Origin: Actinomadura fibrosa
Lineage (GTDB): Bacteria > Actinomycetota > Actinomycetes > Streptosporangiales > Streptosporangiaceae
DNA: 37,165 bases
Direction: 5' to 3'
Assembly: GCF_900659615.1 (NCBI RefSeq)
Contig: NZ_CAACUY010000075.1
Location: 1-37,165, forward strand
Each line of letters begins with the position of its first letter. The first letter of the stretch is position 1. The position numbers were made by a program, and so were the translations under genes. A model generated the notes under the pieces. It did no database searches, had not been told where the DNA came from, and was given only the letters and a program-made list of their open reading frames with translations. Shown piece after piece: positions 1 through 8,949 of this stretch.

Positions 1-1
1 G

Positions 2-223
2 GCGCGGTTCGGGGACGCGGCGCGCCAGTCGTCGGCCGTCGCGCAGACCGGCCCGTACGTGGTCGCGGCGACGGTCGGGTACGCCGACGGCCGCCCCACG
101 CTGCGCGCCCGCCAGCAGCAGGCCGACGTGCCCGCCCTCGCCCCGCGCGTAGCCGCCGCGATCCTGCGACCCCTGACCACCCCCGCCCCGATCCACTGCA
201 ACACCCAGGACTGGTCATGCTGA
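2..223 (+). CDS. C-terminal fragment of an unidentified protein
   Basis: Only the last 73 codons are inside the window; the gene begins upstream. The fragment reads as a mixed alpha/beta tail with alternating hydrophobic stretches (PYVVAATVGYADGRPTL) and ends with two cysteines in its last eighteen residues (HCNTQDWSC), which could form a disulfide in an exported protein. Codon third positions are almost all G or C, supporting real coding. Its TGA stop overlaps the ATG of the following subtilase gene (ATGCTGA), which suggests one transcript. I do not recognise the family. The neighbouring mycosin-like protease makes a secreted or type VII secretion related protein possible, but that is context only. 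Confidence 0.6.
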   Translation, partial: ARFGDAARQSSAVAQTGPYVVAATVGYADGRPTLRARQQQADVPALAPRVAAAILRPLTTPAPIHCNTQDWSC

Positions 224-1812
224 CCCGCCCGAACCCGACGAACTGGCCGAACCCGCTGCGGCAGACGGGCGCGCTGAGCGAGCCGGACGCGCCGAAGCGC
301 TCGGGTGCGCCGATCCGGCCAGGCGTCGCGATCCGGCCAGGCGCGGCGAGGCAGTCGGGCGTGGTGCGGCGATCGGGCGCGGTGAGGCGGCTGGGCTTGA
401 GGCGGTCGGGTGGGCCGACCCGGCCGGGCGCAGTGCGGCGGCTGGGCGCGCTGAGGCGGTCGGGTGTGGTGGCGATCGGGCACGCTGCGGCGATCGGGTG
501 GGCCGATCCGGTCGGGTGTGGTGTGGGGGTGGGTGTCTTGAGGCGGGTGGGTGTCTTGAGGCGGGTGGGGGTGGTGCGGCGGGTGGGGGTGGTGCGGCGG
601 GTTGGGGCCGTGGTGGGAGCGGTTGCGATGGGGTTGGGAGTGACCTTGGTGCCGGTCGGGTCGGATGCTCGGGCCGATCAGGTGCGGGACGCGGTGACGG
701 GTGTCCTGGAGTCCCTCAGCGTGCCCGAGGCATGGTCGCTCGCGCGGGGGACCGGCGTGACCGTCGCCGTCCTCGACTCGGGTGTGGACGCGGGGCAGCC
801 CGACCTCGCCGGGTCCGTGACCGCCGGGCCCGACTACACGCGCGGCGCGAACCCGGCGGGGGTGGCGCCGAAGCGGCTGCACGGGACGAACATGGCCTCG
901 ATCATCGCCGGGCACGGCCATGGGCCCGGCGGCGCGGACGGCATGCTCGGGGTCGCGCCGGAGGCGCGGATCCTCGCGCCGCGGGTGATCCTGGAGCGCG
1001 ACGAGCCGGGTTTCGCGGAGTTCACCCGGGCCGACCGCTACGCGGGGACGATCGCCGACGGCATGCGGTACGCGGTCGACCACGGCGCCGACGTCGTCAA
1101 CCTGTCGCTCGGCCGCACCTACCCGACGCGGCGCGAGCGGGAGGCCGTCGCGTACGCGATCCGCCGCGGCGTGGTCGTGGTCGCCGCCGCGGGGAACGGA
1201 GGCGCCGACCGGACGGCCAGGCGCGGCGGCCACACCGAGTACTCGTATCCGGCGTCGTTCCCCGGTGTCGTCTCCGTCGCGGCCGTGGACGCGGAGGGGC
1301 GGCACGCGGACTTCTCGAACCGCAACTCGGCCGTCGTCGTGTCCGCGCCCGGCGTGCAGATCATCGGCGCGGGTCCGGACGGCGGCTACTGGATCGGGGA
1401 CGGGACGAGTCCCGCGACGGCCTTCGTGTCCGGGGTCGCCGCGCTGATCCGGTCGCGGCATCCGGGGCTCGCGCCCGCGCTGGTCACGCAGGCGATCGTG
1501 GCGAGCGCGCGGGACCGTCCCGCGCGCGGCTACGACCTCGGCGTCGGCTTCGGCCGGGTGGACGCGTACGCGGCGCTCACCGCGTCCGACGCGCTCGCGG
1601 GCGCCCGGATGGACGGCGCGGGCTTCCCGGCGGACCGGCGCTTCGCCGCCGACGAGCCGCGTCCCGTCCGTGTGGTGCATCGGTCGGGCGGGCTGATCGT
1701 GACTTATGTCATCGTCTGTGCTCTGGCCGTGCTGGGGTTGGCCGCGGCGGGTGCCCGGCTGCGCCCGGGAGGGCGGACGGAGGAGGAGTCGGCTGATGTT
1801 CTCGGAGCCTGA
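217..1812 (+). CDS. Mycosin-like S8 subtilisin serine protease, membrane anchored
   Basis: Subtilase with an intact catalytic triad: Asp in TVAVLDSGVD, His in HGTNMASIIAGHG and Ser in GDGTSPATAFVSG. A C-terminal transmembrane segment (LIVTYVIVCALAVLGLAAAG) is followed by a short basic tail. A signal-peptide-like segment (VGAVVGAVAMGLGVTLVPVGSDARA) lies about 130 residues into the longest frame. This architecture (signal, S8 domain, C-terminal anchor) is that of MycP mycosins of type VII secretion, although no ESX genes are visible here. The first ~115 residues are an Arg/Gly/Val repeat, so the true start may be one of the GTG codons near 571-586, directly before the signal segment. I give the long frame because its ATG overlaps the upstream stop and the repeat keeps the reading frame. 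Confidence 0.8.
   Translation: MLTRPNPTNWPNPLRQTGALSEPDAPKRSGAPIRPGVAIRPGAARQSGVVRRSGAVRRLGLRRSGGPTRPGAVRRLGALRRSGVVAIGHAAAIGWADPVGCGVGVGVLRRVGVLRRVGVVRRVGVVRRVGAVVGAVAMGLGVTLVPVGSDARADQVRDAVTGVLESLSVPEAWSLARGTGVTVAVLDSGVDAGQPDLAGSVTAGPDYTRGANPAGVAPKRLHGTNMASIIAGHGHGPGGADGMLGVAPEARILAPRVILERDEPGFAEFTRADRYAGTIADGMRYAVDHGADVVNLSLGRTYPTRREREAVAYAIRRGVVVVAAAGNGGADRTARRGGHTEYSYPASFPGVVSVAAVDAEGRHADFSNRNSAVVVSAPGVQIIGAGPDGGYWIGDGTSPATAFVSGVAALIRSRHPGLAPALVTQAIVASARDRPARGYDLGVGFGRVDAYAALTASDALAGARMDGAGFPADRRFAADEPRPVRVVHRSGGLIVTYVIVCALAVLGLAAAGARLRPGGRTEEESADVLGA
290..620 (+). repeat. Degenerate G-rich tandem repeat in the subtilase 5' region
   Basis: Variants of a short unit recur: gcgatccggccaggcg, then gtgcggcgatcgggcgcg, then aggcggtcgggt, ending in near-perfect copies of cttgaggcgggtgggtgt and tggtgcggcgggtggggg. 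In the subtilase frame this reads as RRSGAV, RRLG and RRVGVV blocks. Between about 518 and 606 the coding strand has many runs of three to five G, so G-quadruplex formation is possible. Whether it is translated or acts as leader RNA cannot be told from sequence alone. Confidence 0.75.
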
Positions 1813-2104
1813 CGAGTACGCCGAGATGGTCCTGGACGCGGTGGAGCGGATCCCGCCCGGGCGCGTCCTGTCGTACGGCGACCTGGCGGAGCTGGTGGGG
1901 CAGGGCGGGCCGCGGCAGGTCGGGCGGGTGATGTCGCTGTACGGGGGCGGCGTGCCGTGGTGGCGGGTGATCCGCGCGGACGGGAGCCCGCCGAGCGGCC
2001 ACGAGGTCCGCGCGCACGAGGAGTACCGGGCGGAGGGGACGCCGCTGCGTCCGGACGGCCGCCGCGTCGACATGGCCCGCGCCCGCTGGACGGGCGCGGG
2101 CTGA
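1796..2104 (+). CDS. Alkyltransferase-like (ATL) DNA-binding protein, MGMT family
   Basis: A 102-residue protein with the MGMT C-terminal DNA-binding fold: IPPGRVLSYGDLAELVGQGGPRQVGRVM is the helix-turn-helix and arginine-finger region. In alkylguanine transferases the next motif is PCHRV with a reactive cysteine; here it is VPWWRVI, with Trp in place of Cys. The protein therefore cannot be a suicide methyltransferase and fits ATL proteins, which bind O6-alkylguanine and hand it to nucleotide excision repair. The start is fixed by an AGGAGGAG-type ribosome site at about 1780-1787. It overlaps the end of the subtilase gene by 17 nt. Mycobacterial Rv3204 is a similar gene near AdnAB, so the context supports a DNA repair role. 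Confidence 0.85.
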   Translation: MFSEPDEYAEMVLDAVERIPPGRVLSYGDLAELVGQGGPRQVGRVMSLYGGGVPWWRVIRADGSPPSGHEVRAHEEYRAEGTPLRPDGRRVDMARARWTGAG

Positions 2105-2152
2105 CCCCACCCGCTCGAATGGACGGGCGCGGGCTGACCCCGCCCGCTCGAA
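2087..2152 (+). repeat. 33-bp tandem direct duplication over the ATL stop codon
   Basis: Positions 2087-2119 and 2120-2152 are adjacent copies of a 33-nt unit beginning tggacgggcgcgggctgacc, differing at one base (A versus G in the cccacccg/ccccgcccg part). The first copy contains the last codons and TGA stop of the ATL gene; the second lies just downstream. The rest of the 156-nt interval up to adnA shows no other feature I can support. Confidence 0.9.
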
Positions 2153-2260
2153 AAGGCCGTCACGGAACGCCCTGGTGGCACGCGGGTGACGGGGGTCTCC
2201 TTCGCGACATGCGTGCGATGTGGTCAGACCAGCCCCGGTGATCTGCTCCAATGAAATGTT

Positions 2261-5200
2261 GTGCCGCCTGGTTCCTACCGTCTCGTGCGCCGCGCGGGTC
2301 CCGCGCGCGCCGTCCCGCCCGTGCTCGACGAGCAGCAGCGGCGGGTCGTCGAGCATGCCGGGGGGCCGATGCTGGTGCTGGCGGGCCCGGGCACGGGCAA
2401 GACCACGACGATCGTCGAGGCGGTCGTCGACCGGATCGAGAACCGCGGCGCCGACCCCGAGCGGGTGCTCGTCCTGACGTTCAGCCGGAAGGCGGCGGGC
2501 GAGCTGCGGCAGCGGATCACCGGGCGGCTGCGGCGGACGACGCGGACGCCGCTGGCGCTGACCTTCCACAGCTACGCCTACGCGCTGCTGCGCCGCGACG
2601 CGGTGCTGAACGAGGAGCCCGCGCCGCGGCTGCTGTCGGGGCCGGAGCAGCTCCTCGAAGTGCGGCGGCTGCTGGAGGGTGAGCTGGCCGACGGCGCGCG
2701 CGGGTGGCCGGAGCGGCTGCGGGCGGCGCTCGCGACGCGCGGGTTCGCCGAGGAGCTGCGCGACTTCGCGGCCCGGGCGGGCGAGCGCGGGTACGGGGTC
2801 GAGGACCTCGCCGCGCTCGGACGGATCCGGGGCCGCGACGACTGGCCAGCCATCGGCGGGTTCATGAAGCGGTACGTCGACCGGTTCGCGCTGGATCCCG
2901 TCCCCACCTACGACTACGGCGAGCTCATCCAGATGGCCGCCATCATGCTGGCCGAGGAGGAGGTGCGGATCCGCGAGCGCGACGCCTACGACGCGGTGTT
3001 CGTGGACGAGTACCAGGACACCGACCCCGCCCAGGAGGAGCTGCTGCACCACCTGGCGGGGGAGGGGCGCGACCTCGTCGTGGTCGGCGACCCTGACCAG
3101 TCGATCTACGGGTTCCGCGGCGCGGACGTCCGCGGCATCCAGGGGTTCCCCGAGCGGTTCCGGACGCTGGACGGCGACCCGGCGCCCGTCGTCGCGCTGC
3201 GGAACTGCCGCCGGATGGGCCCGGTGATCCTCGAAGCGTCCCGGCGCATCGCCAAGAGGCTGCCCGCGGGCGGTGCCGGCGCGGCCGAGCACCGGGCGCT
3301 GCGTCCGCTGGAGGAGCTCGACGACGGCGAGGTGCGGGCGGTGATCGCCGACTCGGAGAGCCAGGAGTCGGCGCTCGTCGCGGACGAGCTGCGCCGCGCG
3401 CACCTGCTCGACGGCGTCCCGTGGTCGCGGATGGCGGTGCTCGTGCGGAGCGCCGTCCGGCAGGTCCCGGTGCTGCGCCGGGCCCTCGCGCAGGCGGGCG
3501 TCCCGACGGTGGTCGCGGGCGACGAGGTGCCGCTGGTCGGCGAGCCCGCCGTCCGCCCGTTCCTCGTGCTGCTGCGCGCCGCGCTGAAGAAGGGCTTCCT
3601 GGACGAGGTCGTCGCCGAGGACCTGCTCACCGGACCGCTCGGCGGCGCCGACGCGCTCGCGATGCGACGCCTCAAGCGGGCGCTGCGCGACCTGGAGGAG
3701 CTGTCGGGCGGGCAGCGGCCCCTCGGGGAGCTGCTGGTCGCGGCGGTGAACGACCCGCGCGAGCTGGTCCTCGTCCACGAGCGGGTGCGGGCCCCCGCCG
3801 AACGCGTCGCGCACCTCATCGAGACCGCGCGCGCGAGCGCCCACGACGGCGGGACGGCGGAGGACGTGCTGTGGGCCGTGTGGAAGGAGAGCGGCCAGGC
3901 CGACGTCCTGCTGGAGCAGAGCGTCAAGGGCGGGACGCGCGGCGCCGCCGCCGACCGGGACCTGGACGCGGTCGTGGCGCTGTTCGACCACGCCGCGCGG
4001 TTCGTCGACCGGCTCCCGCAGGCGGGCCCGGAGCTGTTCGTCGACACGATCGCCGCGCAGGAGATCGCCGGTGACACGCTCGCCGAGCACGCGCCGGAGG
4101 GCGAGGCCGTCCGGATCCTCACCGCGCACCGCTCCAAGGGCCTGGAGTGGGACGTCGTCATCGTCGCCGGGGTGCAGGAGGGCGTCTGGCCCGACCTGCG
4201 GCTGCGCGGGTCGCTGCTCGGCGTGGAGGAGCTCGTCGAGCACGCCGCGGGCACGCAGCCGGACGGGGAGGCCGCGGCGGGCGCGTCCATGGCCGCCAAG
4301 ATGCTGGACGAGGAGCGGCGGCTGTTCTACGTCGCGGTGACGCGGGCGAGGAAACGGCTCGTCGTGACGGCCGTCGGCGGCGACGACACCGAGGAGCGCC
4401 CGTCCCGGTTCCTGAACGAGCTGCTGCCCGGCGCGATCGAGCAGTCGCAGCTCGACGAGAAGACCCGCTGGCTGTCGCTGTCGGCGCTGGTCGCGGACCT
4501 GCGCTCGGTCGTCGCCGACCCGTCCCGCCCCGAGCCGCTCCGCCGCGCCGCCGCCGGGCACCTCGCGCGGCTCGCGCGGGCCGGCGTGCGCGGCGCCCGT
4601 CCGGAGAACTGGTACGCGATCACGGCGCTGTCCGACTCCGGGCCCGCGTTCGCCGAGGACGAGCAGATCACGATCTCGCCGTCCCAGGTCGAGGCGTTCA
4701 CGACCTGCGGGCTGCGCTGGCTGCTCGCGTCCGCCGTCGGCGCGCAGGAGGGCGGCGCGAACGAGTTCAGCACGATGGGCAAGGTGATCCACGCGGTCGC
4801 GGAGATGGCGGGCGCGGACGACGGCATCACCGAGGTCCACGTCGCCGAGCGGCTCGACGAGATCTGGAACGACCTCGACTTCCGCAGCTCCTGGTACAGC
4901 GAGAAGCAGCGCGAGCAGGCCGCGAGGATGGTCGACAAGTTCCTGACCTGGCACCGCGACAACCCCAACGAGGTCGTCGCGCTGGAGGAGTCCTTCAAGG
5001 TCGACCTCGGCCGCGTCGTCATCAAGGGCCGCATCGACCGCGCCGAGCGCGACGAGCAGGGCCGCGCCGTCATCATCGACATCAAGACGTCCACGACCGC
5101 CGTCCCGAAGGACGACCTGGCCCGCCACCCGCAGCTCGGCGTCTACCAGTACGCGGTGATGCTCGGCGCGTTCGAGCGGCACGGCCTCATCGAGCCCGGC

Positions 5201-5434
5201 GGCGCGAAGCTGATCCAGGTCGGGAAGGCCGCGTTCACCGCGAAGGCCCGCGAGCAGGAGCAGCCGCCGCCCGCCGAGGACGCCGACCCCGACTGGCCGA
5301 AGAAGCTCGTCGAGGTCGTCGCGACCGGCATGGCGGGCGACGTGTTCCAGGCCCGCGCGAACGACAAGTGTCGCACCTGTCCCGTACGATCCTGCTGCCC
5401 CGTGCACGACGAGGGCGGGCAGGTTGGCGACTAG
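2261..5434 (+). CDS. adnA: AdnA: helicase-nuclease subunit with Fe-S nuclease domain
   Basis: First subunit of the actinobacterial AdnAB end-resection motor-nuclease, which processes DNA double-strand breaks. The N-terminal UvrD-like motor has Walker A GPGTGKT (residues 42-48), motif Ia LTFSRKAAGEL, Walker B DEYQDTDPAQ, GDPDQSIYGFRGAD and, later, ILTAHRSKGLEW and RLFYVAVTRAR. The C-terminal RecB/AddB-type nuclease shows GKVIHAVAEMA, GRIDRAERDEQGR, IIDIKTS and QLGVYQY. One Cys before the nuclease (FTTCGLRW, about residue 817) and a cluster at the end (KCRTCPVRSCC, about 1036-1046) match the four-Cys iron-sulfur arrangement of AddB-like nucleases. At 1057 residues it matches mycobacterial AdnA in size. 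The start is a GTG with no clear ribosome site. adnB follows after 39 nt. Confidence 0.93.
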   Translation: MPPGSYRLVRRAGPARAVPPVLDEQQRRVVEHAGGPMLVLAGPGTGKTTTIVEAVVDRIENRGADPERVLVLTFSRKAAGELRQRITGRLRRTTRTPLALTFHSYAYALLRRDAVLNEEPAPRLLSGPEQLLEVRRLLEGELADGARGWPERLRAALATRGFAEELRDFAARAGERGYGVEDLAALGRIRGRDDWPAIGGFMKRYVDRFALDPVPTYDYGELIQMAAIMLAEEEVRIRERDAYDAVFVDEYQDTDPAQEELLHHLAGEGRDLVVVGDPDQSIYGFRGADVRGIQGFPERFRTLDGDPAPVVALRNCRRMGPVILEASRRIAKRLPAGGAGAAEHRALRPLEELDDGEVRAVIADSESQESALVADELRRAHLLDGVPWSRMAVLVRSAVRQVPVLRRALAQAGVPTVVAGDEVPLVGEPAVRPFLVLLRAALKKGFLDEVVAEDLLTGPLGGADALAMRRLKRALRDLEELSGGQRPLGELLVAAVNDPRELVLVHERVRAPAERVAHLIETARASAHDGGTAEDVLWAVWKESGQADVLLEQSVKGGTRGAAADRDLDAVVALFDHAARFVDRLPQAGPELFVDTIAAQEIAGDTLAEHAPEGEAVRILTAHRSKGLEWDVVIVAGVQEGVWPDLRLRGSLLGVEELVEHAAGTQPDGEAAAGASMAAKMLDEERRLFYVAVTRARKRLVVTAVGGDDTEERPSRFLNELLPGAIEQSQLDEKTRWLSLSALVADLRSVVADPSRPEPLRRAAAGHLARLARAGVRGARPENWYAITALSDSGPAFAEDEQITISPSQVEAFTTCGLRWLLASAVGAQEGGANEFSTMGKVIHAVAEMAGADDGITEVHVAERLDEIWNDLDFRSSWYSEKQREQAARMVDKFLTWHRDNPNEVVALEESFKVDLGRVVIKGRIDRAERDEQGRAVIIDIKTSTTAVPKDDLARHPQLGVYQYAVMLGAFERHGLIEPGGAKLIQVGKAAFTAKAREQEQPPPAEDADPDWPKKLVEVVATGMAGDVFQARANDKCRTCPVRSCCPVHDEGGQVGD

Positions 5435-5473
5435 TCCCCGTCCGGGACGGTCCTTGAGCTCGGGGGGAGCGGG

Positions 5474-8400
5474 GTGATCACGCCGGGAGAGCTGGCCCGG
5501 CTGCTGGAGATCCCGGAGCCGACGGAGGAGCAGGCCCGGGTGATCGAGGCGCCGCTGGCGCCGATGGCGGTGATCGCGGGCGCCGGGTCCGGGAAGAGCG
5601 AGACGATGGCCGCGCGCGTCGTGTGGCTGGTCGCGAACGGGTTCGTCCGGCCCGAGCGGGTGCTCGGCCTCACCTTCACCCGCAAGGCCGCCGCCGAGCT
5701 CGGCGTCCGCGTGCGCAAGCGCCTCGACACGCTCCGCGAGGTCCTGCCCGCGGACGAGCTGGAACGGCTCGGCGGCGAGGCGCTGTTCGACGGCGAGCCG
5801 ATGGTGTCCACCTACCACTCGTACGCGGCGCGCCTGTTCGGCGACCACGCCCTGCGGGAGGCCCTCGAACCGACGATGCGGCTGATCTCGCCCGCGGTCG
5901 CCTGGCAGATCTGCTCCCGCGTCGTGGACGCCTACAACGGCCCCATGGACCGCGTCGAATGGGCGCCCGACACCGTCACCAAGGCCGTCATGGAACTGGC
6001 GGGCGACCTGTCCGAGCACCTGCGCACCGCCGACGACGTCCGCAAGGTCGGGGCCTGGCTGGACGAGCGGTTCGCCGCCGTCCGCAAGCCGCTGAAGGCG
6101 CAGCGCGACATCCTCGCCAGGCAGGCCGTCCGCGAGCAGCTCATGCCGCTCATCGAGTCCTACCAGCGCGCCAAGGCCGACCGGGAGGTCATCGACCACG
6201 GCGACCAGATGGCGCTGTCCGCGCGGATCGCCTACAAGCACCCCGAGGTCGGGATGATCGAGCGGTCGCGGTTCTCCGTCGTCCTGCTCGACGAGTACCA
6301 GGACACCAGCCAGGCGCAGCTCGTCCTGCTGAAGTCGCTGTTCTCCGGCGGGCACCCCGTCACGGCGGTCGGCGACCCGTGCCAGTCCATCTACGGGTGG
6401 CGCGGCGCGAGCGCGGGCAACCTGCTGCGCTTCGCCTACGACTTCCCCTCCCAGGCGCCCGTCGCGGGGCGGCGCCCCGTCCCGGCGCCGGTCGTCCAGC
6501 TCAGCCGCTCGTTCCGCAACGGCGAGCAGATCCTGGAGGCCGCCGCGAAGATCCAGGAGGAGCTGCGCGCTGAGACCAAGGCCGTGCCGCGGCTCGTCCC
6601 GGGCGCCGGGCGCGAAGGGCGCGGGCGCGTCGAGTGCGCCCTGTTCGAGACCGTCGAGGACGAGGCCGACCGGATCGCCGCCCGCATCGCCGGGCTGATG
6701 GCCGCCGACCCCGGGACCGCGCCCGACGGCGGGCTCCAGGTCGAGCCGCTCCAGTACTCCGACGTCGCCGTCCTCGCGCGGAAGCGGTCGCAGTTCCCGC
6801 TCATCCGGCGGGCCCTCGAAGCCCGCGGCATCCCCGTCGAGGTCGTCGGCCTCGGCGGGCTGCTGACCGTCCCCGAGGTCCAGGACGTCGTCGCGACGAT
6901 GCGCGTCATGCACGACCCGACCGCGGGCGCGTCGCTGGCCCGGCTCCTCACCGGCCCCCGCTGGCGCCTCGGCCCCCGCGACCTCGTCGCCCTCGGACGC
7001 CGCGCCCGCACCCTCGCCATGGAGGCGTCCCGCGACGTCACCCCGCCGTCCCGCCCCGACCAGGCGCCCGCCCCGGCCGAGGCGTCCGAGGGCGCCGAAC
7101 CGGCCCAGGCCGGCGACGCGCCCGCCGGGGCCGACGATCCGCTCCGGCAGCTGGTCAGCGAGCTGAACCAGGAGACCGGCAGCCTCGTGGACGCGCTCGA
7201 CGACCTCGGCGACCCCGGCGCGTACTCGCCCGAGGGCTACGGGCGGCTGCGGCGCCTCCGCGACGAGCTGCGCGGGCTCCGCGGCCAGGTCGGGCTGCCG
7301 CTCCCCGACCTCGTCAGCGAGGTCGAGCGGACCCTCGGCCTCGACATCGAGGTCGCCGCCCGCTCCGGCCTCGACCCCGTCACCGCCCGCGCCGACCTCG
7401 ACGCGTTCATCGACGCCGCCGCGACCTTCGCGGGCGACGCCGAGGACCCGACGCTCGGCGCGTTCCTCGCCTACCTCAAGGCCGCCGAGACCGAGGAGTT
7501 CGGGCTGGAGGCCGGGCGGGTCGGCGAGACCAACAGCGTGAAGCTGCTCACCGTCCACGCGTCCAAGGGCCTGGAGTGGCCCGTGGTCGTCGTGCCCGGC
7601 CTGTCGTTCGTCCCGCAGAAGAACGGCGGCCCGGCCAAGGGCTCGATCTTCCCGTCGCCGCCGCAGAACGCCACCCGCTGGACCGCGAACCCGCGCGTCC
7701 TGCCGTTCCCGCTGCGCGGCGACCGCGCCGACCTGCCCGCGCTCGCCGGGCTGGAGAAGGACGACCTCACCGCATTCGAGCAGGCGTGCTCCGAACGCGA
7801 CCTGCGGGAGGAGCGGCGGCTCGCGTACGTGGCCGTCACCCGCGCGTCCAGCCTGCTCATCACCACCGGCTACTGGTGGGGCGCCTCCGGGCGTCCGCTC
7901 GGCCCGTCGCCGTTCCTCGAAGAGGTCCGAGCGGTGTGCCTCGCAGGCGCCGGGTCCGTCCCGGTGTGGGCCGAACCGCCGGAGGAGGGCGTCCCCAACC
8001 CGCTGCTCGCCCAGCCCGACGAGGCGCAGTGGCCGATCGGCCCGGGCGAGCGCGGCCACTCCGACGCGTCGGCGCGCGAGCGCTACGAGGCGGTCGTCGC
8101 GGCGGCCCGCATGGTCGAGGACGAGATGGCCGGCCGCACCCGCCACTGGGCGGGCGACGCCGGCCTCTCGGACGCCGACCGCGGCCGCATGTCCGCCTGG
8201 GCGCGCGACGTGGAGCTGCTGCTCGCCGAACGCGACCGGGGCCGCGGCGGCGACGGCCTCCTCGTCGAGCTGCCCGCGCACCTCACCGTGTCGTCCCTCG
8301 TGTCGCTGGCCCGCGACCCCGCCGCGCTGGCCCGGCAGATCCGCCGCCCCATGCCGCGCCCGCCCGCCCCGTACGCGCGGCGCGGCACCGCGTTCCACGC

Positions 8401-8863
8401 CTGGCTGGAGAGCCGCTGGGGGCAGCAGCGCCTCCTCGACCTCGACGAGCTGCCCGGCGCCACGGACGAGGGCGCCGCCGACGACGCCTACCTGTCCCGG
8501 TTGCAGGAGCGGTTCGAGCAGTCGGAATGGGCGGCGCGGGAACCCCTCGACATCGAGGTGCCGTTCGAGACCATCATCGGCGACCGCCTGGTCCGCGGCC
8601 GGATGGACGCCGTCTTCCGCCGCGACGGCGGCTACGAGGTCGTCGACTGGAAGACCGGCGCGCCGCCGTCCGGCGACGAGGCCCGGTTCGTGTCCGTGCA
8701 GCTCGCCGCGTACCGGCTCGCGTGGGCGGAGCTCGCCGGCGTCCCGGTCGAGCAGGTCAGCGCCGCGTTCCACTACGTCAGCGCGAACGTCACCGTGCGG
8801 CCCGCCGACCTCCTCGACGCCGGCGGCCTAGCCGCGCTCCTCGACACCGTCCCCGCCGCCTGA
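5474..8863 (+). CDS. adnB: AdnB: helicase-nuclease subunit
   Basis: Second AdnAB subunit, 1129 residues. Motor motifs: Walker A GAGSGKS (36-42), LTFTRKAAAEL, DEYQDTSQAQ, GDPCQSIYGWRGAS, LLTVHASKGLEW and LAYVAVTRASS. A Pro/Ala/Asp-rich linker around residues 520-560 interrupts the motor. The C-terminal nuclease has FHAWLESRWG, GRMDAVFRRDGGYEVVDWKTG and QLAAYRLAWAEL, the H, D, D-K and Q-x3-Y positions of RecB nucleases; unlike AdnA it carries no Cys cluster. In M. smegmatis AdnB is reported as the main translocating motor. The GTG start follows a G-rich GGGGGGAG stretch at 5463-5470. It lies in one operon with adnA. Confidence 0.93.
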   Translation: MITPGELARLLEIPEPTEEQARVIEAPLAPMAVIAGAGSGKSETMAARVVWLVANGFVRPERVLGLTFTRKAAAELGVRVRKRLDTLREVLPADELERLGGEALFDGEPMVSTYHSYAARLFGDHALREALEPTMRLISPAVAWQICSRVVDAYNGPMDRVEWAPDTVTKAVMELAGDLSEHLRTADDVRKVGAWLDERFAAVRKPLKAQRDILARQAVREQLMPLIESYQRAKADREVIDHGDQMALSARIAYKHPEVGMIERSRFSVVLLDEYQDTSQAQLVLLKSLFSGGHPVTAVGDPCQSIYGWRGASAGNLLRFAYDFPSQAPVAGRRPVPAPVVQLSRSFRNGEQILEAAAKIQEELRAETKAVPRLVPGAGREGRGRVECALFETVEDEADRIAARIAGLMAADPGTAPDGGLQVEPLQYSDVAVLARKRSQFPLIRRALEARGIPVEVVGLGGLLTVPEVQDVVATMRVMHDPTAGASLARLLTGPRWRLGPRDLVALGRRARTLAMEASRDVTPPSRPDQAPAPAEASEGAEPAQAGDAPAGADDPLRQLVSELNQETGSLVDALDDLGDPGAYSPEGYGRLRRLRDELRGLRGQVGLPLPDLVSEVERTLGLDIEVAARSGLDPVTARADLDAFIDAAATFAGDAEDPTLGAFLAYLKAAETEEFGLEAGRVGETNSVKLLTVHASKGLEWPVVVVPGLSFVPQKNGGPAKGSIFPSPPQNATRWTANPRVLPFPLRGDRADLPALAGLEKDDLTAFEQACSERDLREERRLAYVAVTRASSLLITTGYWWGASGRPLGPSPFLEEVRAVCLAGAGSVPVWAEPPEEGVPNPLLAQPDEAQWPIGPGERGHSDASARERYEAVVAAARMVEDEMAGRTRHWAGDAGLSDADRGRMSAWARDVELLLAERDRGRGGDGLLVELPAHLTVSSLVSLARDPAALARQIRRPMPRPPAPYARRGTAFHAWLESRWGQQRLLDLDELPGATDEGAADDAYLSRLQERFEQSEWAAREPLDIEVPFETIIGDRLVRGRMDAVFRRDGGYEVVDWKTGAPPSGDEARFVSVQLAAYRLAWAELAGVPVEQVSAAFHYVSANVTVRPADLLDAGGLAALLDTVPAA

Positions 8864-8949
8864 CCGCCTGTCAGGTGACGAGTTCCCCGCGCCCCTGTTC
8901 ACTCCGCGCGCTTTCGGGGATGATCCGGACAGGAATCCGAGGAGGCGGC

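Noticed and set aside
217..1812. An ESX/type VII secretion locus around the mycosin-like protease
   Set aside because: No EccB, EccC, EccD, EccE, WXG100 or PE/PPE-like gene is visible; only a fragment of an unknown gene lies upstream.
1709..8773. Giant 2354-residue open frame on the minus strand opposite adnAB
   Set aside because: A GC-rich antisense artefact: it is rich in Arg/Gly/Ala/Asp with no domain, while the plus strand encodes two proteins with all helicase and nuclease motifs.
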